A DNA stretch of 64,000 nucleotides from the NCBI RefSeq assembly GCF_004362515.1, contig NZ_SNXU01000001.1, positions 6,510,001 to 6,574,000 of the forward strand, in the 5' to 3' direction. Made by a program: the position numbers and the translations under genes. Source of the stretch: Actinokineospora alba. GTDB taxonomy: Bacteria; Actinomycetota; Actinomycetes; Mycobacteriales; Pseudonocardiaceae. Shown one piece after another: positions 9,501 to 25,200 of this stretch (positions are counted from its first letter, which is position 1; the number at the start of each line of letters is the position of its first letter). The notes beneath the pieces were generated by a model, which made no database searches, had not been told where the DNA came from, and saw only the letters and a program-made list of their open reading frames with translations.

Positions 9501-11228
9501 GACCGGTTCGGTGCGGTACAGCTCGCGGCCGAGACCGAGGTACTGGTCGCCGGTTCCGGGCAGCAGGAACGCCACGCGGGGGCGCTTCTTGGCCAGGACC
9601 AGCTCGCCCGCCGAGGCGGCGCCGCTCAGCCTGCGGATCGCCTCGGCGGTGTCGGTACAGAGCAGTGCGCGGCGGTGGTCGTGCTCGGCGCGGCCGGTCT
9701 GCAGGGTGTGCGCGACATCGGCGAGGTCGGCGTCGGGCCGTGCTTCGAGCCAGCCCGCGAGGCCTTCGAGCTGGGCGCGCAGCGCGGAAGCGCTCGTCGC
9801 CGACACCGGCAGGACGTGAGTAGTGGCGGCGCTTTCCGTGCGCTCAGTGGGTTCGGGTGCGGACTCCAGCACGAGGTGCGCGTTGGTCCCGGACCAGCCG
9901 AACGAGCTGACGCCGCCGATCCGCTTGCTCTCGGGCAGCCGGACCTGGGTCGCGGCGGGCTGGACCGTGCCGTCCGCGGGGATGGCGACCGCCGGTTCGG
10001 ACAGGTGCAGGTTCTCCGGCACCAAGCCGTTCTCCAGCACCAGCACGGTTTTGATCAGCCCGGCGACGCCCGCCGCCGACTGGGTGTGGCCGATGTTCGT
10101 CTTCACCGCGCCCACATGCAGCGGGCGGTCCCGCTTGCCGAAGACGTCGTGCAGCGCGGACAGCTCGATCGCGTCGCCGAGCTGGGTTCCCGAGCCGTGC
10201 GCCTCGACGTAGTCGACTTCCTCGGGGCGGACCCGGGCCGCGGCGAGCGCGCGGCGGATCACGTCGACCTGGGCGCCGCGGCTCGGCGCGGTCAGCCCGT
10301 TGCTGCGGCCGTCCTGGTTGACCGCGGAGCCACGCAGGACCGCGCGGATACGCCGCTTGTTGCGAATGGCCGAGGACAGCCGCTCCAGGACGACGAGGCC
10401 GCCGCCCTCACCCATGACGTAGCCATCGGCGCCGCTGTCGAAGGTCTTGCACAGGCCGTCCGGCGCCAGCATGGAGGTGGCGCAGGCCTGGACGTAGATG
10501 TCGGGGTGGATCATCAGGAACGCGCCCGCGGCGACCGCGAGCTCGCATTCACCGCGCCGCAGGGCTTCCGCCGCGAGGTGCACGCCGACCAGCGAGGACG
10601 AGCACGCCGTGTCCAGCGTGACCGTGGGCCCGCGCAGGTCGTATTGGTAGGCGAGCCTTCCCGCGACGACGCTCGCCGACACGCCCTGGCCGAAGTACGG
10701 GTCGGCGACGACGCCCGGGCCGGTGAACTCCTGCTCCAGCCGTCCATATTGGACGGTGTCCATGAAGCCGACCATCACGGCGGTCCGGCTCCCGGCCAGC
10801 TTCGCCGGGGTGGTGCCCGCGTTCTCCAGGCCCTCCCACAGCAGCTCCATCAGCAGCCGCTGCTGCGGGTCCATCCGCAGCGCCTCCTGCGGCGAGAGGC
10901 CGAAGAACTCCGCGTCCCAGCCGCTGATGTCGGGGAGGAACGAGCCGTGCCGGGTGTAGACGCCGCCGACGGCACGACGGTCGGGGTCGTAGTAGTCGTC
11001 GACCTGCCAGCGCGACGGCGGGACCTCGACCACGCCGGTCCGGCCGTCGCGCAGCAGGTCCCAGAAGCTCTCGACGGTGTCGCCGCCACCGGGGTACCGG
11101 CACGCCATGCCGACGACGGCGATGGGCTCGTGCCGGGTCTCCTCCACCTCGGCCAGGCGCTTGCGGGCCTCGGTGAGGTCGACGGTGACGCGCTTGAGGT
11201 ACTCGCGCAGTTTGTCCTCAGTGGCCAT
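6534..11228 (-). CDS. Type I PKS B, KS-AT-KR-carrier module
   Basis: Single extension module of 1564 aa. Residues 1-33 form a charged helical docking segment beginning MATEDKLREYL, so it should accept the chain from the C-terminal docking tail of gene C. KS has Cys ~209 in DTACSSS, EAHGSGT (Ser in place of the usual Thr) and KTNIGH. AT has GYSLGEY (~662) and HAFHS (~763), predicting malonyl-CoA. No DH is present between AT and KR. KR has GGTRGLG (~1189), a Ser-Ser pair and GDYCAAN, so it looks active; the LDD motif of B-type KRs is absent, leaving stereochemistry undecided. The carrier has LGGNS (Ser ~1495) and ends in a basic tail instead of an acidic docking helix. The start lies 28 bp after gene C. 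Expected output is a beta-hydroxyacyl intermediate. Confidence 0.95.
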   Translation of the reverse strand: MATEDKLREYLKRVTVDLTEARKRLAEVEETRHEPIAVVGMACRYPGGGDTVESFWDLLRDGRTGVVEVPPSRWQVDDYYDPDRRAVGGVYTRHGSFLPDISGWDAEFFGLSPQEALRMDPQQRLLMELLWEGLENAGTTPAKLAGSRTAVMVGFMDTVQYGRLEQEFTGPGVVADPYFGQGVSASVVAGRLAYQYDLRGPTVTLDTACSSSLVGVHLAAEALRRGECELAVAAGAFLMIHPDIYVQACATSMLAPDGLCKTFDSGADGYVMGEGGGLVVLERLSSAIRNKRRIRAVLRGSAVNQDGRSNGLTAPSRGAQVDVIRRALAAARVRPEEVDYVEAHGSGTQLGDAIELSALHDVFGKRDRPLHVGAVKTNIGHTQSAAGVAGLIKTVLVLENGLVPENLHLSEPAVAIPADGTVQPAATQVRLPESKRIGGVSSFGWSGTNAHLVLESAPEPTERTESAATTHVLPVSATSASALRAQLEGLAGWLEARPDADLADVAHTLQTGRAEHDHRRALLCTDTAEAIRRLSGAASAGELVLAKKRPRVAFLLPGTGDQYLGLGRELYRTEPVYAAAVDTCVEIAQSRSGVDLRPVFFGEDKAPVADDLATMLGRGPTATSDDDPMHQAEIAHPFLFTVEYALAKLLAHWGVTPDLLIGYSLGEYVAACLAGVFSLEDALHVVVERARLISSAPAGGMVAVAADETTVRAAIADSGAEVDVAALNGPSMTVLSGVDEALTAVSGLLTSRGVACRPLRTAHAFHSSLLEPVRDKLAALIDSVPRQAPTTTIVSNHTGAALTAAEATSHGYWADHLVNPVRFADGVRHCLAEDIDVFLELGAGQTLGGLVRQNLTAGQASVLGTLPALWAGRETPDERVELLAACGQLWELGVAVDWAGQDGARIVSLPTYPFQRTRFWPEQTYQGGTATTKRTQPAELCYAPSWRRDVTPEAAPLSRLSGPLVVFADPDGVGTRLAAMVAATGTPVLEVVPGTALSRDGDRMVIDPAEPEHYREVRAAATALADTGPVHVVHTWSLLADSATPVYATDDELRGSIRHAFDSLLLTVQAFAEVPASHGMRLLTVSRGGMEILGADAPAPYRSAGHGLARVVQHEFAGLTWSGVDLDPDQTDDLSATHLGYELARESDPHGTVAGWRRGRRWINDWAEVSTQDNADWPWRADGVYLITGGTRGLGMGLAKHLVRAGGRKLALVSRSGVAPAADVAELEAAGAEVLTLAADVGVPDQLRAALRSCREHFGELTGVLHVAGLPASGMAQRQTIDGAGAVLAPKILAMGPLAELVGPDSPVEERPELLVLYSSAVTAFGGIGEGDYCAANTVLDAYGSALAATAPSTRVVTVAWGPWLHDAWQDAGDGSVSDLAERASQYRQKYGFSDEAGNAFLDRVVGRGHGSVLAVRQPMAEALREWTALVDIDALVNASFVAPAGERFPRPLLRTEFVAPRTDLETTIAEVWQAYLGIDRVGVNDPFFDLGGNSLVGMAMVRAVEKELDSTIAPAVLFEHPTVAAFAAALDRPDGPDQTSEQVLATSSARGQRRRRARSDSRK

Positions 11229-11256
11229 GAGCCGAGCCTTTCGGGGAATCGGGGGG

Positions 11257-14200
11257 TCAGAGCTGGCTGTCGATGAAGGCGAAGATCTCGTCGTCCGAGG
11301 CGGAGCGGATCTTGTCCTGCACCCCGGCGGACCCGTTCGTCTCGGCGCCGAGCCGGGCCAGCGTGCTGTGCAGAATCGCGATCACCTTGGCCCGCGCGGA
11401 TTCCCCGTGCTCGGGGAGCATCCGGTGCACCTGTTCCAGTGAGGCCCGCAGGGTGTCCTCGGGTGAGGGCGCCTCGGGGGCCAGGGTCCGGTGCAGGTAC
11501 TCGGCGAGCGCGCGCACCGTGGGGTGGTCGAAGGCGAGCGTGGCGGGCAGCCGAAGTCCGGTCTCGCCGCCGAGTCGGTTGCGCAGCTCCACCGCGGTCA
11601 GCGAGTCGAAACCCAGGTCGCCGAACGGCCGGTCGAGTCCCACACTGTCCACTGTGGCCTGGGCGAGCACGGCGGCCACGTGGGTGCGGACCAGGTCGGT
11701 GAGCACCTGGCGGGCCTCGTCCTCGGTCAGTGCGGCGAGTTTCACCGCCAGCCCGCGCGATCCCGACTCCGGTCCGGCCGCCGCCCGGCGGACACCGCGG
11801 ACCATCCCGGTCAGGACCGGGGGCAGGTCGCCGCGCTCGGCCCGCGACCGAAGGCCCGCCAGGTCCCAGTTCGCGGCGACGACCAAGGCCTCCGGCTCGG
11901 CCAGGGCGGCGTCGAACAGGGCCAAGCCCTGCTCCGGTGTCAGCGCGGCGATTCCGGTTCGGGCCAGCCGGGCGACTTCGGCCTGGGTGAGCGCGCCGGT
12001 CATGCCGGTCGCGTTGTCCCATAGGCCCCAGGCGATCGACACCGCGGGCAGGTCCAGCCTGCGCCGGTGCGCGGCGAGTCCGTCGAGGACGACGTTCGCC
12101 GCCGCGTAGTTGGCCTGTCCCGGGGTGCCCAGAACGCCCGCCAGGGAGGAGAACAGCACGAACATCGACAGCGGCACGTCGCGGGTCAGCTCGTGCAGGT
12201 GCCAGGCCGCGTCCACCTTCGGCCGCAGCACGGTGTCGAGCCGATCGGCGGAGAGGTCTTCGACCATGCCGTCGTCGAGCACGCCCGCGGTGTGCACCAC
12301 ACCGGAGAGCCGTGGGGCCACGTCGGCCACCAGCGCGGCCAGCGCGTCGCGGTCGGACACGTCGCAGGCGACCACCTCGACTGCCGCGCCGAGGCTTTCC
12401 AGCCGCGACACCAGCTCCGCGGCGCCTGGCGCGTCGGCGCCGCGCCGGGAGGTCAGCACCAGCCGCCGCACGCCGTGCCCGGTCACCAATCGCTCGGCAA
12501 CCAGCGCGCCAAGGCCGCCGGTGCCACCGGTCACGAGCACCGTGTTCAGCTTGTCCAGCTTGTCCACGTCACGGGGCGCGGGGATCGGCCTGCGGGCGAG
12601 GCGGGGAACCAGGACGGTTCCGTCGAACCCGTCCCGCACGACCAGCTGGGACTCGTCGAGCGCCACCGCGGCGGCCAGCGAACCCCAGTCGGCGAAGCCG
12701 TCCGGCACATCGGCGAGCACGAACCGGTCGGGGTGCTCGGACTGGACCGAGCGGACCAGACCCCACACCGCGCCGCCGACCACACTGCAGGGCCGGTCAC
12801 CGGAGTCCGGGCCGACCGCGTCGGTCGTCAGGAACACCAAGCGGGCCTGGGGGAACAGCTCGGTGTCGATCCGGCCGATCCAGCGCTGGACCGTGTCGAG
12901 CACGCGGGCGGACAGCTCGCGCACGGCGTCGGGCACGTCCATCCGCTCGGCCGCCGTCGCGACGACCACGAAGTCCGGCATCGGCCTGCCACCGGCCACC
13001 GCCGCGACCAGCGCGTCCAGATCGGCGAACCCGTCGATGCCGGGAACCGGCTTGCCCAGGGAGGCCCAGCGGGAGAGGTCTTCGTCCGGCGTGACGGCGA
13101 GGTCGACCCAGTCCACCCCGAGCGCGTCGGTGGGCGAGGGTGCGCCAACGCGCAGCGACTCGACGGCGACTTCCCGAATCCGGAGCGACTCGATCGCGAA
13201 GACGAGTCGGCCCGTGGTGTCGGCGGCCTCGACTCGCGCGTCGTCACCCGTGACCGTCAACCGCACGCGCAGGGCCGACGAGCCGGTGGCGCACAGCCGG
13301 ACGCCGCCGAAGACGAACGGCAGCCGCAGCTCGCCGAACCCCGCCGCCAGGGCGATCGGGTGCAGCGCGGCGTCGAGCACGGCGGGGTGGATGCCGAATC
13401 CGGTGACGTCGAGGCCTGCGGGGGCGGCGATCTCGGCGAACAGCTCGTCGCCCTGGCGCCAGACCCCGACGACCCCCTGGAAAGCGGGCCCGTAGTGGTA
13501 GCCGAGGGCCGCCAGGTCGCGGTATCCGCGCTCCGCGTCGCCGACGGCCCCGCCGCGCGGGGGCCACTGCTTCGCCCACTCGCAGACCTCGTCGACCGAG
13601 CCGGTGCCGACCGCACCGGAGGCGCAGCGCACCCAGGCTGAACCGGAGCGCGAGTAGACGGTGACGGTTCGGCGCTGTTCGGCGTCGGCCTGCCCGACCG
13701 CGAGCTGCACGTCCACGGACCCGGTCTCGGGCAGGACGAGCGGGTGTTCCAGGGTCAGTTCGTCCAGGTGGTCGCAGCCCGCGACCGCGGCCGCTTCGAG
13801 CGCCAGCTCGACGAACGCGCTGCCGGGGAACAGAACCGTGTCCTCGACGGCGTGGTCGGACAGCCAGGGCATGGCTTCGCGGGACAGCGTGCCGGACAAC
13901 AGGAAGCCACCGTCGGCCATCGGCACCACGGAGGTGAGCAGCGGGTGCTTCGAGTCGGTGCCCGCGGCGCGTCGAGTCGCCTGGAGCCAGAAGTGGCGCC
14001 GGTCGAACGCGTAGGTGGGCAGGTCGACCTGGCGCGGCGCGGCACCGAGCACCGCGGTCCAGTCGACCGGCGCTCCGATGACGTAGGCGTGGGCGGCGGC
14101 GGTGAGGAAGCGCCGCCAGTCACCGGTCCCCCGGCGCAGCGATCCGCAGGCCTGGCCCGGGATTCCCGCCGCGGCGAGGATGTCCTCGACGTCGCCACCG

Positions 14201-16713
14201 AGCACCGGGTGCGGGCTGACCTCGATGAACACCGGGGTGCCGTGGCCGGCGAACGCGGCGACCGCCTGGTCGAACCGCACCGGCTCGCGGAGGCTGTCGT
14301 ACCAGTAGCCGGTGGTCAGGTCGGTGGTCGGGATGAAGCCGCCCGCCATGGACGAGCAGAACCTGATGTCGGTCTCGGCGGGGGTGATCCCGGCGAGCAC
14401 CGTGCCCAGTTCGTCGCGCAGGGCCTCGACGTGCGGGGTGTGCGAGGCGTAGTCGACGTCGATCCGCCGGGTCTTGACCATTTCACCGCAGGCCGCGACA
14501 AACTCGTCGAGCGCGTCGCCGTCGCCCGCAACGACCGCACTGGCGGGTCCACTGTGGACCGCGATCCAGAGCCGGTCGGCCCAGGGAGCGATCCGCTCGG
14601 CGACCTCGGTCGCGGGCAGGGCCACCGCGAGCATCCCGCCGGTGCCGCCGAGCTTGACCAGCACGCGACTGCGCAGCGCCACGATCCGGGCGGCGTCTTC
14701 GAGGGAGAGGGCGCCCGCAATGTGTGCGGCGGCGATCTCGCCTTGGGAATGGCCGACCACGGCGGCGGGCTCGACCCCGATCGAGCGCCACACCGCGGCC
14801 AGCGACACCATCATCGCGAACAGCACCGGCTGGATCACGTCGGAGCTGTCGAGCGTGGGCGCGCCATCGTCGGCCCGCAACACGCTCAGAACCGACCAGC
14901 CGGTGTGCGGCGCGAGCGCCTTGTCGCACAGGGCGAGCTGGTCGCGGAAGACCTCGTTCGAGTCCAGCAGGTCGACGGCCATGCCCACCCACTGCGTTCC
15001 CTGGCCGGGGAACAGGAACACCGGCCGGGCGTCGGCGGGCGCCACACCCTCCACAATGGACGTGTGGGGTTCGCCCGCGGCGATGGCCGCCAGGGCCGCC
15101 ACCAGCTCGGCCCGGTCGTCGGCGATCACGACAGCCCGGGAGGCCAGCGTCGTGCGCCGTGCCAGCGCCGGTCCGGCGGCCGCGAAGTCGGCGTCGGACG
15201 CGGACTCCGCGAACGCCCGCAGCCGCTCGGCCTGCGCCCGCAGCGACTTCTCGGTCCGGGCGGACACGACCCACACCAGCGGGCCCTCGGTCACGGCTTC
15301 GTCGGAAGCGGTCTCTGAGGGGCCCACTTCAAGGATCACGTGCGCGTTGGTGCCGCTGACCCCGAAGCTCGACACCCCGGCCCGCGCGGGCCGGTCGTCC
15401 GCGGGCCACGGCGCGGGCTCGGTGATCAGCCGGACGCCGCCGTTGTCCCAGTTCACATGCGGGGACGGCTCGTCGGCGTGCAGGGTGGGCGGCAGCGTGC
15501 CGTTGCGCATCGCCATCACCATCTTGATCACGCCCGCGACACCGGCGGCGGCCTGGGTGTGGCCGATGTTCGACTTCAGCGACCCCAGCCACAGCGGCCG
15601 GTCGGCGGGCCGGTTCTTGCCGTAGGTGGCGAGCAGGGCCTGCGCCTCGATCGGGTCGCCGAGCCGGGTGCCGGTGCCGTGCGCCTCGACGGCGTCGACC
15701 TCGCCCGCGTCGATCCGGGCGTCGGCCAGCGCCTGCCAGATCGCCCGCTCCTGCGACGGCCCGTTCGGCGCGGCCATGCCGTTGCTGCGGCCGTCCTGGT
15801 TGACCGCGGAACCCCGCACCACCGCGAGGATGCGGCGTCCATTGCGCTGCGCGTCGGACAACCGCTCCAGCAGCAGCACGCCCACGCCGTCGGACCACGC
15901 GGCGCCGTCGGCGTCGGCGGAGAAGGACTTGCAGCGGCCGTCCGGGGACAGCACGCGCTGCCTGCAGAACTCGACGTACATGTCCGGGGTCACCATCACC
16001 GTGGTGCCGCCGGCGAGAGCCATCGAGCACTCGCCGTTGCGCAGCGCCTGAACGGCGAGGTGCAGGGCCACCAGCGAGGAGGAACACGCGGTGTCCACGC
16101 TGAGCGCGGGGCCTTCGAGGCCGAAGGTGTAGGCCACCCGGCCGGGCAGGATGCAGGGCAGGCTTGAGGTGTAGAGCGTGCCCTCGACCTCCTCGGGGAC
16201 CGCGCCGAGGAACTGGGTGCCGTAGAAGTCGAACATGTTCCCGATGTAGACGCCGGTGCGCGACCCGCGGATCGCCGCCGGGTCGATGCCCGCGCGTTCG
16301 AAGACCTCCCAGGTGGTCTCCATGAACAGCCGGTGCTGAGGGTCGGTCGCGAGCGCCGCGCCGGGGCTCATGCCGAACAGGCCGGGGTCGAAATCACCGG
16401 CGTCGTAAAGGAAACCGCCGTGCCGGGTGTAGGACTTGCCCAGCGCGTCGGGGTCCGGGTCGTAGAGCCCGTCGAGGTCCCAGCCCCGGTTGTCGGGGAA
16501 CTCGCCGATCGCGTCCACCCCGCCGGCCACCAGGTCCCACAGCTCCTCGGGACTGGTCACGCCGCCGGGGAACCGACACGCCATGCCGACGATCGCGATC
16601 GGCTCCTGGCGGGCCGACACGACACTCTCGGATTCGGTGAGGCGGCGGCGGGTGTCGGCAAGGTCGACGATGACGCGCTTGAGGTAGCCGCGCAGTTCTT
16701 CCTCGGTCGCCAT
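11257..16713 (-). CDS. Type I PKS C, KS-AT-DH-KR-ACP module
   Basis: Single reducing extension module of 1818 aa. An N-terminal docking helix (MATEEELRGYL) precedes a KS with Cys ~210 in DTACSSS. AT has GHSQGE (~656) and YASHT (~753), which predicts methylmalonyl-CoA. The DH region has the catalytic His ~954 in a variant HxxxDxxxxP motif (Asp where Gly is usual), GYHYGPAF and Asp in HPAVLDAALH. KR has GGTGGLG (~1394) and HTAGVLDD; the LDD marks a B-type ketoreductase. There is no ER. ACP has LGFDS (Ser ~1702), followed by a helical C-terminal docking tail ending in an acidic FAFIDSQL. ATG at 16713 follows GGAAAGG; an in-frame ATG ten codons upstream has no comparable ribosome site. Predicted output is an alpha-methyl-alpha,beta-enoyl chain if the DH variant is active. 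Confidence 0.95.
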   Translation of the reverse strand: MATEEELRGYLKRVIVDLADTRRRLTESESVVSARQEPIAIVGMACRFPGGVTSPEELWDLVAGGVDAIGEFPDNRGWDLDGLYDPDPDALGKSYTRHGGFLYDAGDFDPGLFGMSPGAALATDPQHRLFMETTWEVFERAGIDPAAIRGSRTGVYIGNMFDFYGTQFLGAVPEEVEGTLYTSSLPCILPGRVAYTFGLEGPALSVDTACSSSLVALHLAVQALRNGECSMALAGGTTVMVTPDMYVEFCRQRVLSPDGRCKSFSADADGAAWSDGVGVLLLERLSDAQRNGRRILAVVRGSAVNQDGRSNGMAAPNGPSQERAIWQALADARIDAGEVDAVEAHGTGTRLGDPIEAQALLATYGKNRPADRPLWLGSLKSNIGHTQAAAGVAGVIKMVMAMRNGTLPPTLHADEPSPHVNWDNGGVRLITEPAPWPADDRPARAGVSSFGVSGTNAHVILEVGPSETASDEAVTEGPLVWVVSARTEKSLRAQAERLRAFAESASDADFAAAGPALARRTTLASRAVVIADDRAELVAALAAIAAGEPHTSIVEGVAPADARPVFLFPGQGTQWVGMAVDLLDSNEVFRDQLALCDKALAPHTGWSVLSVLRADDGAPTLDSSDVIQPVLFAMMVSLAAVWRSIGVEPAAVVGHSQGEIAAAHIAGALSLEDAARIVALRSRVLVKLGGTGGMLAVALPATEVAERIAPWADRLWIAVHSGPASAVVAGDGDALDEFVAACGEMVKTRRIDVDYASHTPHVEALRDELGTVLAGITPAETDIRFCSSMAGGFIPTTDLTTGYWYDSLREPVRFDQAVAAFAGHGTPVFIEVSPHPVLGGDVEDILAAAGIPGQACGSLRRGTGDWRRFLTAAAHAYVIGAPVDWTAVLGAAPRQVDLPTYAFDRRHFWLQATRRAAGTDSKHPLLTSVVPMADGGFLLSGTLSREAMPWLSDHAVEDTVLFPGSAFVELALEAAAVAGCDHLDELTLEHPLVLPETGSVDVQLAVGQADAEQRRTVTVYSRSGSAWVRCASGAVGTGSVDEVCEWAKQWPPRGGAVGDAERGYRDLAALGYHYGPAFQGVVGVWRQGDELFAEIAAPAGLDVTGFGIHPAVLDAALHPIALAAGFGELRLPFVFGGVRLCATGSSALRVRLTVTGDDARVEAADTTGRLVFAIESLRIREVAVESLRVGAPSPTDALGVDWVDLAVTPDEDLSRWASLGKPVPGIDGFADLDALVAAVAGGRPMPDFVVVATAAERMDVPDAVRELSARVLDTVQRWIGRIDTELFPQARLVFLTTDAVGPDSGDRPCSVVGGAVWGLVRSVQSEHPDRFVLADVPDGFADWGSLAAAVALDESQLVVRDGFDGTVLVPRLARRPIPAPRDVDKLDKLNTVLVTGGTGGLGALVAERLVTGHGVRRLVLTSRRGADAPGAAELVSRLESLGAAVEVVACDVSDRDALAALVADVAPRLSGVVHTAGVLDDGMVEDLSADRLDTVLRPKVDAAWHLHELTRDVPLSMFVLFSSLAGVLGTPGQANYAAANVVLDGLAAHRRRLDLPAVSIAWGLWDNATGMTGALTQAEVARLARTGIAALTPEQGLALFDAALAEPEALVVAANWDLAGLRSRAERGDLPPVLTGMVRGVRRAAAGPESGSRGLAVKLAALTEDEARQVLTDLVRTHVAAVLAQATVDSVGLDRPFGDLGFDSLTAVELRNRLGGETGLRLPATLAFDHPTVRALAEYLHRTLAPEAPSPEDTLRASLEQVHRMLPEHGESARAKVIAILHSTLARLGAETNGSAGVQDKIRSASDDEIFAFIDSQL

Positions 16714-16764
16714 GTCCCAGCCTTTCCAAGCAATGATGATCAAGCGGTGGTGGACTTGCAGGAA

Positions 16765-22206
<5,442 letters not shown>

Positions 22207-22243
22207 GAATCGAGCCTTTCGGAGCGTGGAATCCAGGGAGGGG

Positions 22244-25200
22244 TCAGAACTTCTGGTCGATGAAGGCGAACATCTCCTCATCCGAGGCGGAATCGACCTG
22301 GTCCAGCACGACATCTGCAATGGAGTTGATGGGACCTTCGTCCTTCGCCGCCTGGCCGGAACCGAGCCGGTGCAGGGTGCTGTGCAGGATCGCGGCGAGC
22401 TTGCTTCGAGTCGTCTCGTCATCGTCGGGCAGCACGCCGTGGATGTGGTCGAGGGTGGCCCGCAGCAGGTCCTCCGGCGACTGGGCCGAAGGCGCGATGG
22501 TGGCGCGGAGGAACTCGGCGAGCGCGGCGACCGTGGGGTGGTCGAACGCGACCGTCGCGGGCAGCCGGACCCCGACCTCGGCGTCGAGCCGGTTGCGCAG
22601 TTCGACCGCGGTCAGCGAGTCGAACCCCATCTCGCTGAACTCCAGGTCCACCTCGACCGCGTCGCCGCTGGGGTGGGCCAGGACCGCCGCGACGTGCGAG
22701 CGGACGAGCTGGGTCATGACCTTGCGCGCGTCGGTCTCGGCCATCGCCGAAAGGCGTTGCGCCAAGCCGTCCGCGGGTGCCGAGACCGCGTTCGAGGCGG
22801 TCGGCGTTGTGGCCCTGCGGGTGACGCGCACGAGTCCGCGCAGCACGGCGGGGAGTTCACTGGTCTCCGCCCGCTCCCGCAGCTCGGCGGTGTCCCACTT
22901 CGCCGCGACCAGCTGCGGGTCCGGTGAGCTGAGCGCATGGTCGAGCAGGTCGAGGCCCTGACGCGAGGTCAGCGGGGCGATGCCGGACCGGCCCAGGCGG
23001 GCGGTGTCCGCGGCGGTCAGCCCACCGGTCATCCCGGCCTCGGTGTCCCACAGGCCCCAGGCGACCGAGACCGCGGGGAGGCCGAGTTCGTGCCGGTGCG
23101 CGGCCAAGCCGTCGAGGAACATGTTCGCCGCCGCGTAGTTGCCCTGTCCCGGGGTGCCGACCACTCCGGCCACCGAGGAGAACAGGACGAACGTCGACAG
23201 CGGCAGGTCGCGGGTCAGCTCGTGCAGGTGCCAGGCGGCGTCGGCCTTCGGCCCGAACACGGTGTCCAGGCGGCCGGCGGAAAGCCCGTCGACGGTCGCG
23301 TCGTCGAGCACGCCCGCCGTGTGCACGATGCCGGTCAGCGGCCGGTCCGCCGGAACCGAGTTCAGCAGGTCGGCCACGGCGTACCGGTCGGAGACGTCGC
23401 AGGCGACCAGGTCCACTTCGGCGCCCAGGTCGCGCAGCCGCGTCACCAGGTCTTCGGCGCCGGGCGCGCTTTCACCGCGCCGCGACGCCAGCAGCAGGTG
23501 CCGCACGCCGTGCTGCTTGACGAGGTGCTCGGCGACCAGCGCGCCGAGGCCGCCGGTGCCGCCGGTCACCAGCACCGTTCCCGATCCGTCCATAGAGGAC
23601 GTGTCGGCGCCGGTGCCGGGGCGGGCCAGGCGGGGAACGAGGACGTCCGCGTCGCGCACCAGCAGCTGGGTCTCCCCCGCCGCGACCGCGGCGGCGACCG
23701 CGGCCCACTCGGTGCAGCCTTCGTCGACGTCGACCAGGGCGAACCGGCCGGGGTGCTCCGCGATGGCCGAGCGCACCAGGCCCCAGAGCGCCGCGCCCGC
23801 GACGCCCGCGGCCGACCCGGCGAACACGCCGCGCGTCGCGAACAGGAGCCGGGACTTGGTGAACCGGTCGTCGCCGAGGAAGACCTGAACCAGGTCGAGG
23901 ACCTGGTACATCGCTTCCCTCGCGGCATAAGCGAGGTCGTCGTCCACCTCGGACAGACCGGGAACCACGATGGTGTCCGGCAGGTCTCCCGCGGTGATCT
24001 CCGCCAGGGAGTTGAGGTCGTAGTAGAGCGGCGCGTCGATCCCGGCCAGGCCGAGGGTCGCGCTGAGGTCGTCGGCGGCGCCATCGGAGCCGACCACGGC
24101 CCAGCGGCGCGGCTCGGCGACCGCGTCGGGCACCGTGAGGTCGATCCAGTCGACGACATAGGGCGCGACACCGCTGCGAGCGGGCGCGGCGGCGCCTTGG
24201 CGTTCGATCCGGCGCAGGGTCAGCGCGTCGACGTCGGCGATCCGCTGCCCGGCTCCGTCGTGGATGGCCAGCGACACCCGGTCGTCGGCGGTCTCGGTGA
24301 TCCGCACGCGCAGCGCTTCCGCGCCGAGGGCGGTCACCCGGACGCCGCTCCAGGCGAACGGGAGCAGCATCGAGCCCTGGTCCATCAGCGCGTGCGCCGG
24401 GTCGCCGAGGACGAGCACATGCAGCGCGGCGTCGAGCAGGGCGGGGTGCAGGGCGAACCGGCCCGCGTCCGCACGGACGGCTTCGGGCAGCGCGACCTCG
24501 ACGTAGGTGTCGGTGCCGCCATCAGCGGAGACTCGCCAGGCGTCGACGAGGCCCTGGAACGCGGGGCCGTAGGCGTAACCACGGTCGGCGAGCCGCTCGT
24601 AGACCTCGTCCAGGTCGACGGCGACCGCGTCGGCGGGCGGCCAGGCGGCGAGATCGCCCGCGGCCGGAGACGCGGCGGGGGCCAGCACGCCGGTGGCGTT
24701 CCGGGTCCAGGACACGGTGTCGTTCAGGTCGTCCGAGTCATCGGCCGGACGGGTGTGGACGGTCAGGCCGCGACGGCCCGCCGCGTCCGCACCGCCGACC
24801 ACGAGCTGGATCCGGACGGCGCCGGTCTCGGGGAGGACGACCGGCGACTCCAGGGTGAGATCGGCGATCTCGGCGCAGCCCGCGACGGACGCGGCCTCCA
24901 GTGCCAGGTCGACGAACGCGGTGCCCGGCAACAGGACCTGGCTGTCGACGACATGGTCAGCGAGCCACGGCATGGCGGCAACGGAAAGCCGCCCGGTGAG
25001 CAGGAACCCGTCGCCCTCGGCGAGGGAGACCACGGCGCCGAGCAGCGGATGCCGGGACTCGGTCATCCCGCTCGCGGCGAGGTCCGCGGTCGGCGCCGCG
25101 CCCTCGATCCAGTAGCGGCGGTGTTCGAACGGGTAGGTGGGCAGGTCGACGTGGCGGCGCGGCACGTCGGCCAGCGCGGCCGACCAGTCGACGTCGGCGC

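Noticed and set aside
22207..22422. N-terminal extension of gene D by 72 codons
   Set aside because: It overlaps the coding end of gene E, is Ser/Arg-rich, and the internal ATG at 22206 has a ribosome site and the docking helix characteristic of B and C.
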